Positions 37,235 to 43,111 of a stretch of DNA of 43,111 nt are shown piece after piece (the stretch's first letter is position 1; each line of letters begins with the position of its first letter). The position numbers were made by a program, and so were the translations under genes. Source of the DNA: an uncultured Bacteroidales bacterium (lineage in GTDB: Bacteria > Bacteroidota > Bacteroidia > Bacteroidales > Bacteroidaceae); contig CACWFV010000042.1 in NCBI GenBank assembly GCA_902760315.1, positions 1 through 43,111 on the forward strand, in the 5' to 3' direction. Under the pieces are notes generated by a model. It saw only the letters and a list, made by a program, of their open reading frames with translations, had not been told where the DNA came from and ran no database searches.

Positions 37235-38734
37235 ATGAAGATATTCACGAGTGCTCAGATTAAAGAGCTAGACAAATACACCATTGAGAACGAGAATCTG
37301 ATGGAGCGTGCCGCCAGGACGATGACACGTGCCATCACCGAATTGTGGGGTACGGCCACGCCCGTCGTAGTGTTTGCCGGACCCGGCAACAATGGCGGCG
37401 ACGCACTGGCCATAGCACGCATGATGGCCGACGAGGGCTATCAGGTGACGGCCTATCTGTTCAACATCAGCGGGCACCTGTCGCCGGAATGTGGCGCCAA
37501 CAAGAAACTGCTGGCCGACCACAAGCGCGTCAAGCAGTTCGTGGAGGTGACACAGGAGTTTGACCCGCCAGTGCTGGACGAGCAGACGCTGGTGGTCGAC
37601 GGACTGTTTGGCTCAGGACTGAACAAACCGCTGGCCGGGGGATTTGCCTCGCTGGTGAAATACATCAATGCCTCTCCGTCGAAGATTGTCAGCGTGGACA
37701 TACCGTCGGGACTGATGGCCGAGGACAACAGCTACAACGTGCGGGCGAACATCATCCGGGCTCACCTGACGCTGACACTGCAACAGCCGAAGCTGTCGTT
37801 CCTCTTTGCCGAGAACCAGCAGTACATCGGCCAGCTGCGCGTGCTGGACATACGCATTAGTCAGGAGGGCATCAAGAAGACGGAGGCCTCATACACGATA
37901 GTCGAAGAGAACGACATACGCCGCTGCCTGCTGACCAGGAGTCCCTTTGCACACAAGGGTGAGATGGGTCACGCACTGCTCATTGCCGGCAGCTACTGCA
38001 TGGCGGGAGCGGCCATTCTGGCAGCCAAGGCCTGTCTGCGCTCAGGAGTGGGCAAACTGACGGTGAACACACCGAAGCGCAACATTGCCATTCTGCAGCA
38101 GGCCATACCGGAAGCGGTCATCCAGAAAGGCTCCGAGGAGACCATCTTTGCCGAGGCGGTAGAGACGGAAGACTATCAGGCAGTAGGCATCGGACCGGGA
38201 CTGGGACAGAGCGAGCAGACAGCCATAGCACTCATCGCACAACTGCGCCGCACGCAGTGCCCGTTAGTGGCCGACGCTGACGCGCTGAACATACTGGGCA
38301 CCCACCGTGCCTGGCTGCAGCAATTGCCCAAGGGCATCATACTGACACCGCACCCAAAGGAGCTCGACCGCATGGAAGGACACTCTAACGACAGTTACGA
38401 ACGACTGACGAAGGCTTGCAACCTGGCAGAACGGCTGCAGGGCATCGTGATACTGAAGGGGCACCATACGGCCATCTGCACGGCCGACGGCCACGTGATG
38501 TTCAACAGCACGGGCAACGCAGGCATGGCAACCGCCGGCAGCGGCGACGTGCTGACAGGCATCATCACCGGACTGCTGGCACGGGGCTATCAGCCCAAAG
38601 AGGCCTGCATGGTGGGGGTATACCTGCACGGACTGGCCGGCGATCTGGCAGCGGCCGACCTGGGCGAAGAGAGCCTGACGGCCGGCGACATCGTCAGCTA
38701 CATAGCACCTGCCTTCAAGAGACTGAAAGACTAA
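37235..38734 (+). CDS. nnr: Bifunctional NAD(P)H-hydrate epimerase/dehydratase
   Basis: The 499-residue protein fuses the two enzymes that repair hydrated NAD(P)H. Residues about 1-215 are the epimerase (NnrE, YjeF_N), with VFAGPGNNGGDALAIARMM, VDGLFGSGLNKPL and VDIPSGLM. Residues about 225-499 are the ADP-dependent dehydratase (NnrD, a ribokinase-like fold), with HKGEMGHALLIAGSYCMAGA, GIGPGLGQSEQT, ILTPHPKELDRM and the catalytic-loop TAGSGDVLTGIITGLLA. It acts in the cytoplasm. The DUF4831 gene follows after 17 bases, so the two are co-transcribed. Family length and order are normal. Confidence 0.94.
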   Translation: MKIFTSAQIKELDKYTIENENLMERAARTMTRAITELWGTATPVVVFAGPGNNGGDALAIARMMADEGYQVTAYLFNISGHLSPECGANKKLLADHKRVKQFVEVTQEFDPPVLDEQTLVVDGLFGSGLNKPLAGGFASLVKYINASPSKIVSVDIPSGLMAEDNSYNVRANIIRAHLTLTLQQPKLSFLFAENQQYIGQLRVLDIRISQEGIKKTEASYTIVEENDIRRCLLTRSPFAHKGEMGHALLIAGSYCMAGAAILAAKACLRSGVGKLTVNTPKRNIAILQQAIPEAVIQKGSEETIFAEAVETEDYQAVGIGPGLGQSEQTAIALIAQLRRTQCPLVADADALNILGTHRAWLQQLPKGIILTPHPKELDRMEGHSNDSYERLTKACNLAERLQGIVILKGHHTAICTADGHVMFNSTGNAGMATAGSGDVLTGIITGLLARGYQPKEACMVGVYLHGLAGDLAAADLGEESLTAGDIVSYIAPAFKRLKD

Positions 38735-38751
38735 AAAACAGAGATAGATAC

Positions 38752-39810
38752 ATGAAAAAATTACTTTTTGCAGCCATGCTCCTGTGCAGCATAGCAACAA
38801 TGGCCCAAAAGCAGGCCACGCAGATGAAGCCCGGCAGGACGGCCGAGGGCGTCATCTACTATCTGCCCAAGACGGCCATCGAGTTTAACCTGCTCATAGA
38901 AAAGAAGACCTACACTCCGGGTATCTTCGCCAAATATGGTGAGAAATACTTGCGCCTGCGCGGTATCAAGCAAGAAGAAGAGGTGACGTATAGCATTGCC
39001 AACTACGGACTGACGTCAATAGGCATCATCGACACGACAAAGTGCTACTACGTCAAGACAAAGGGCGGCAAGTGCGAGAACGCGGAGATTCACCTGACCG
39101 ACGAGGGCGTCCTGCAGTCGCTCAACGCCGAACCTGCCGTGCTGAAGAAGCGCACGCCCTTTAAGCCCGCCCCGCCGGTAAAGGGTCCGGACCCACGACA
39201 GTATCTGAACGCGGAGGTGCTGTCGGCCGGCAGCACGGCAAAGATGGCTGAGCTGACCGTGGAACAGATCATCGAACTGCAGGAGCGCCGCCAGGCACTC
39301 ATCACGGGCGAGGCAGAGGACATTCCACAGGACGAGCAGCAGTTGCAGCTGATGATTGACGAGATTGACAAGCAGCGCGAAATCCTGCTGACACTCTTCA
39401 CGGGAACCACACACCGCGACACGGTGGAACAGGTGCTGGTGGTTTGTCCGGAGAAGGAGGTGGAGCGGGAGGTTATTTTCCGCATATCAAAGAAACTGGG
39501 ACTGGTGGACAAGGACGACCTGTCGGGCGTACCTTATTATATGACGATAGAGGACATGCACCACACAACATTCCAGAAATACGATGTTGACGAGAAGAAG
39601 AAGGAGGGTGGCTTCTACGTCAACGTGCCGGGCCGCATCAAGATGACACTGCACCGCGACAACCACTTCTTGGGCTCTTTCGACCTCTATGCCGCACAGT
39701 TTGGCTTTGTCGAGTTGCGCAGCGGATCACTCTTCAAGCGCTACGTGACGCACATGACACTGAACCCCACCACCGGCTCTGTGGACAAGATTCATGCCGA
39801 CATGAAGTAG
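38752..39810 (+). CDS. DUF4831 family exported protein
   Basis: The 352-residue protein has a signal peptide (MKKLLFAAMLLCSIATMAQ) and the DUF4831 domain. Its features are GVIYYLPKTAIEFNLLIEKKTYTPG, given here in parts, and FAKYGEKYLRLRGI near the N-terminus. The C-terminal part has GGFYVNVPGRIKMTLHRD and FGFVELRSGSLF. The family is restricted to Bacteroidota and has no known function; it is probably periplasmic. The frame continues open upstream into nnr, but only ATG 38752 gives a signal peptide and avoids the overlap. Its stop codon lies inside an 18-bp direct duplication, and a strong terminator follows. Confidence 0.84.
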   Translation: MKKLLFAAMLLCSIATMAQKQATQMKPGRTAEGVIYYLPKTAIEFNLLIEKKTYTPGIFAKYGEKYLRLRGIKQEEEVTYSIANYGLTSIGIIDTTKCYYVKTKGGKCENAEIHLTDEGVLQSLNAEPAVLKKRTPFKPAPPVKGPDPRQYLNAEVLSAGSTAKMAELTVEQIIELQERRQALITGEAEDIPQDEQQLQLMIDEIDKQREILLTLFTGTTHRDTVEQVLVVCPEKEVEREVIFRISKKLGLVDKDDLSGVPYYMTIEDMHHTTFQKYDVDEKKKEGGFYVNVPGRIKMTLHRDNHFLGSFDLYAAQFGFVELRSGSLFKRYVTHMTLNPTTGSVDKIHADMK

Positions 39811-39834
39811 TCAAGAGACATGAAGTAGTCAAGA
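39799..39834 (+). repeat. 18-bp tandem duplication across the DUF4831 stop codon
   Basis: GACATGAAGTAGTCAAGA is present twice in perfect tandem (39799-39816 and 39817-39834). The first copy contains the last codons and TAG stop of the DUF4831 gene; the second repeats them outside the reading frame. It looks like a recent slippage event that does not change the protein. Confidence 0.9.
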
Positions 39835-39848
39835 GCGTACAGACAAGT

Positions 39849-39876
39849 AAAAGGCTCCCCGATTGGGGAGCCTTTT
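39849..39876. terminator. Bidirectional intrinsic terminator between DUF4831 and fba
   Basis: AAAAGGCTCCCC and GGGGAGCCTTTT form a perfect 12-bp stem around a GATT loop. Its A-rich and T-rich flanks let it terminate in both directions. It ends the nnr-DUF4831 operon and the convergent fba gene, whose stop codon lies 20 bases away. It is the clearest terminator in the window. Confidence 0.93.
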
Positions 39877-39896
39877 ATTATAAATAGGTGATGGTA

Positions 39897-40847
39897 TTAC
39901 TCAGCGAGCTTGCCGTCAGAACCGAGTACTTCCTTGATCTTGTGGATGTACATCTTCTTCATGTTCTCACGAGCGGGCTTCAGATACTGGCGAGGATCGA
40001 AGTGGTCGGGATGCTCAGCCAGGTACTTACGGATGGCAGCAGTCATGGCCAGACGAGAGTCAGAGTCGATGTTGATCTTGCAGACAGCGCTCTTAGAAGC
40101 CTTGCGGAGCTGCTCTTCAGGAATACCTACTGCATCGGGCAGGTTGCCGCCATACTTGTTGATGGTGTCTACCTCGTCCTGAGGAACTGACGATGAGCCG
40201 TGGAGCACGATGGGGAATCCGGGGAGCTTCTGCTCAATCTCGGCCAGCACGTCGAATGCCAATGGGGGAGGAACGAGCTTGCCGGTCTTCGGGTCGCAGG
40301 CTTGAACTTGTAAGCACCATGAGAAGTACCGATAGAGATAGCCAGAGAGTCGCAACCGGTGCGGGTAGCAAAGTCGATGACTTCTTCAGGCTTGGTGTAG
40401 TGAGACTCCTCAGAAGCTACCTCATCCTCAACACCTGCCAGCACGCCGAGCTCGCACTCAACGGTGACATCATACTTGTGAGCGTACTCTACAACCTGAC
40501 GAGAGATGCGGATGTTCTCCTCGTAGGGCAGTGAAGAACCGTCGTACATCACGGAAGAGAAGCCCATGTCGATGCAGTCCTTGCAGAGCTCGAAGCTGTC
40601 ACCATGGTCGAGGTGCAGCACAATCTCAGGATGCTCACAGCCCAACTCCTTGGCGTAAGCCACAGCACCCTCTGCCATGTAGCGCAGAATGGTAGCGTTG
40701 GCATAGTTACGCAACAGCAGCCTGCACGATAGCCTGCATCTGCTCCATGGTGTTGAAGTTGAAAGCGGGGATGGCATAGCCACCGGCAACAGCTCTCTTG
40801 AACATCTCGCGGGTATTCACGAGACCCAAATCCTTGTAATTAACCAT
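39897..40847 (-). pseudogene. fba: Class II fructose-bisphosphate aldolase, broken by two frame lesions
   Basis: Three pieces in alternating frames make up one class II aldolase. Piece one (40847 to about 40710) reads MVNYKDLGLVNTREMFKRAV, then AIPAFNFNTMEQMQAIVQAAV and a stop. Piece two (about 40711-40300) starts RNYANATILRYMAEGAV and holds the metal-binding VLHLDHGDSFE and SLAISIGTSHGAYKFKP. Piece three (about 40295-39897) starts DPKTGKLVPPPLAFDVL and has VLHGSSSVPQ and NIDSDSRLAMTAAIRK. Compared with the family as I remember it, about 41 bases (ETKSPVILQVSKGA region) are missing at the first joint and about 13 at the second; the net frame is restored. Aldolase is central to glycolysis, so an assembly or consensus error is as likely as true decay. 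Confidence 0.85.
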
Positions 40848-40889
40848 AAATTGTTCTTATTAAAAAGTTACTAAAAATCTATTTGAGCG

Positions 40890-40897
40890 CAAAGATA
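40890..40897 (-). promoter_or_regulatory. -7 promoter element of fba
   Basis: TATCTTTG on the minus strand matches TAnnTTTG, with a start near 40885 and a leader of about 38 bases before the aldolase ATG. It lies between the start codon and the aqpZ terminator hairpin. A CTTG occurs upstream at a spacing of 16, shorter than usual. Its presence argues that the gene was recently functional. Confidence 0.6.
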
Positions 40898-40926
40898 CTA
40901 TTTTTTTTAAACACAAGAAAACAGAA

Positions 40927-40965
40927 ACACAGAGAATTAAGAAAAAAAAACTTAATTCTCTGTGT
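40927..40965 (-). terminator. Hairpin with an A9/T9 loop after aqpZ
   Basis: ACACAGAGAATTAAG (40927-40941) and CTTAATTCTCTGTGT (40951-40965) are perfect 15-bp inverted arms around nine A residues. On the minus strand a T-rich stretch (TTTCTGTTTTCTT) follows, so it probably terminates aqpZ before the fba promoter. A separate short palindrome, ACTTTGCAAAGT, lies at 40996-41007, closer to the aqpZ stop. Confidence 0.7.
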
Positions 40966-41021
40966 CGTCTGAAGACTGCACAACGTTCGGCACGAACTTT
41001 GCAAAGTCCGAATAGCAATTT

Positions 41022-41699
41022 TTACTTCTCTGCAGGCTCTATCAGCTTCCAGATGCAGGCTGCCAGTGCACCGCCGACGAACGGACCAACAATGAAGATC
41101 CACAGGTTGAGCAGTGCCGAACCACCCTGGAAGATGGCCGGTGCCAACGAGCGTGCGGGGTTGACGGAGGTACCGGTATAACGGATGCAAACCAGGTGAA
41201 CCAGTACGAGGCTCAGACCGATAGCCAGTCCTGCAAAATTGTTGGTAGCACCGTTGGTCTTGGCCGTGGCACCCAGCACGACGAGTACGAAGACGCAGGT
41301 GAAGATAATCTCAGCCAGCAGACCGCCGAGCACGCTGACATTGGCCTGCAGGTCGTTAGCGCCGGTGCCCTCCAGTCCGGGGACATTGGCGGTCAGGATA
41401 TAGAGCAGTGTGGAGCCGATGAATGCACCGATGCACTGGAAGACCATGTACATGGCACCCTCCTTGGCATCCATGCGGCCGGCAATGATGCAGCCCAGCG
41501 TGATGGCGGGATTGATGTGGCAACCGGAGATGCCGCCAATGGTATAGGCCATGGCAACGACGGCCAAGCCGAAGGCAAAAGCCGTACCCACTACCGCCGG
41601 AATATTATTAACAGGGTCACAACCAAGACTGACTGCTACGCCGCAGCCCATCAGAACGAGCACCATGGTGCCCACCATTTCTGCTAAATACTTTTTCAT
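41022..41699 (-). CDS. aqpZ: Aquaporin Z-like water channel (MIP family)
   Basis: The 225-residue inner-membrane protein has six membrane segments and the two NPA motifs of the MIP family, in CHINPAITLG and TSVNPARSLAPAIF. The signature start KKYLAEMVGTMVLVLMGCG is typical of AqpZ-type water channels. The second-half filter residue is the Arg after NPA, and the His in GCHINPA together with small residues fits water rather than glycerol selectivity, though this is judged by eye. It has its own promoter and terminator, so it is probably monocistronic. It likely helps with osmotic shifts. Confidence 0.92.
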   Translation of the reverse strand: MKKYLAEMVGTMVLVLMGCGVAVSLGCDPVNNIPAVVGTAFAFGLAVVAMAYTIGGISGCHINPAITLGCIIAGRMDAKEGAMYMVFQCIGAFIGSTLLYILTANVPGLEGTGANDLQANVSVLGGLLAEIIFTCVFVLVVLGATAKTNGATNNFAGLAIGLSLVLVHLVCIRYTGTSVNPARSLAPAIFQGGSALLNLWIFIVGPFVGGALAACIWKLIEPAEK

Positions 41700-41747
41700 A
41701 ACGTTTACAGTTTTGTGATTAATATAAATACTTTGTCAAACTGGCGG

Positions 41748-41778
41748 CAAATATAGTAAAAATATCTGATAAGTGCAA
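41748..41778 (-). promoter_or_regulatory. Promoter of aqpZ
   Basis: On the minus strand TTG (41778-41776), a 20-base spacer and TATATTTG (41755-41748) match the Bacteroidota consensus. The start would be near 41743, leaving a leader of about 44 bases. The promoter lies in the 99-base gap after the GH43 gene, where TTTTTT and AAAAAA around GACCG (about 41780-41796) form only a weak hairpin. Confidence 0.68.
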
Positions 41779-41798
41779 GTTTTTTCGGTCAAAAAACG

Positions 41799-43111
<1,313 letters not shown>

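Noticed and set aside
38416-38751. Upstream extension of the DUF4831 gene into nnr
   Set aside because: ATG 38752 gives a normal signal peptide; the extension is a frame shadow of the dehydratase domain.

Overview
The window looks like chromosomal DNA of a Bacteroidales bacterium, most likely Prevotellaceae. The evidence is the repeated TTTG / TAnnTTTG promoters of Bacteroidota, families typical of that phylum (DUF3467, DUF4292, DUF4294, DUF4831, DUF3857, GldH, the RicT-like PSP1 protein, animal-type glutaminyl cyclase), and a secreted protein ending in the GIYVNNGKKVVVK tail common in Prevotella. No rRNA, tRNA, CRISPR array, phage or plasmid backbone was seen.

Layout: 1-620, start of rpsL and a DUF3467 gene (minus). 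743-2750, DUF3737 and a MalY/PatB aminotransferase (plus). 2766-4825, xerD diverging from aroQ and an O-methyltransferase over a shared palindromic promoter. 4955-7234, an Lrp/AsnC regulator and a peptidase C26-M19 fusion. 7262-9820 (minus), Rpn-like nuclease, DUF4294 and glutaminyl-cyclase lipoprotein. 10074-14613, dut, TPR protein, DUF4292 lipoprotein and EnvC-like protein. 14616-17576, an M20 deacetylase (minus) diverging from a long-chain acyl-CoA ligase. 17667-19440, prfB, an unannotated 47-residue membrane protein and a CYTH protein. 19648-25429, three DUF3857/transglutaminase-like proteins in tandem. 25437-26984 (minus), an orphan receiver and a secreted alpha/beta hydrolase. 27104-30801, metF, holB, ricT-like and gldH. 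30847-32205, a RAYT-type transposase with an unusual linker and C-terminal domain. 32209-33462 (minus), a broken secreted protein and a 55-residue protein. 33612-34140, a large palindromic element. 34140-37142 (minus), hpt-adk-obgE-M23 peptidase. 37235-39810, nnr and DUF4831. 39897-43111 (minus), a broken fba, aqpZ and a broken GH43 gene that runs off the end.

Most of the window is housekeeping: translation (rpsL, prfB), nucleotide metabolism (dut, hpt, adk), replication and chromosome resolution (holB, xerD), one-carbon and shikimate metabolism (metF, aroQ), metabolite repair (nnr) and envelope functions (EnvC-like, M23, GldH). Accessory character is concentrated at 30.8-34.1 kb.

The best candidate for something undescribed is the 529-bp element at 33612-34140. 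It has 65-bp perfect inverted ends, a second nested inverted repeat, two KpnI-type palindromes and six 21-bp tandem repeats. It abuts the stop codon of a peptidase gene and lies about 1.4 kb from the RAYT-type transposase. Separately, three genes in the right-hand 11 kb carry frame-breaking lesions (at least two of them internal deletions), which may be real decay or assembly error.
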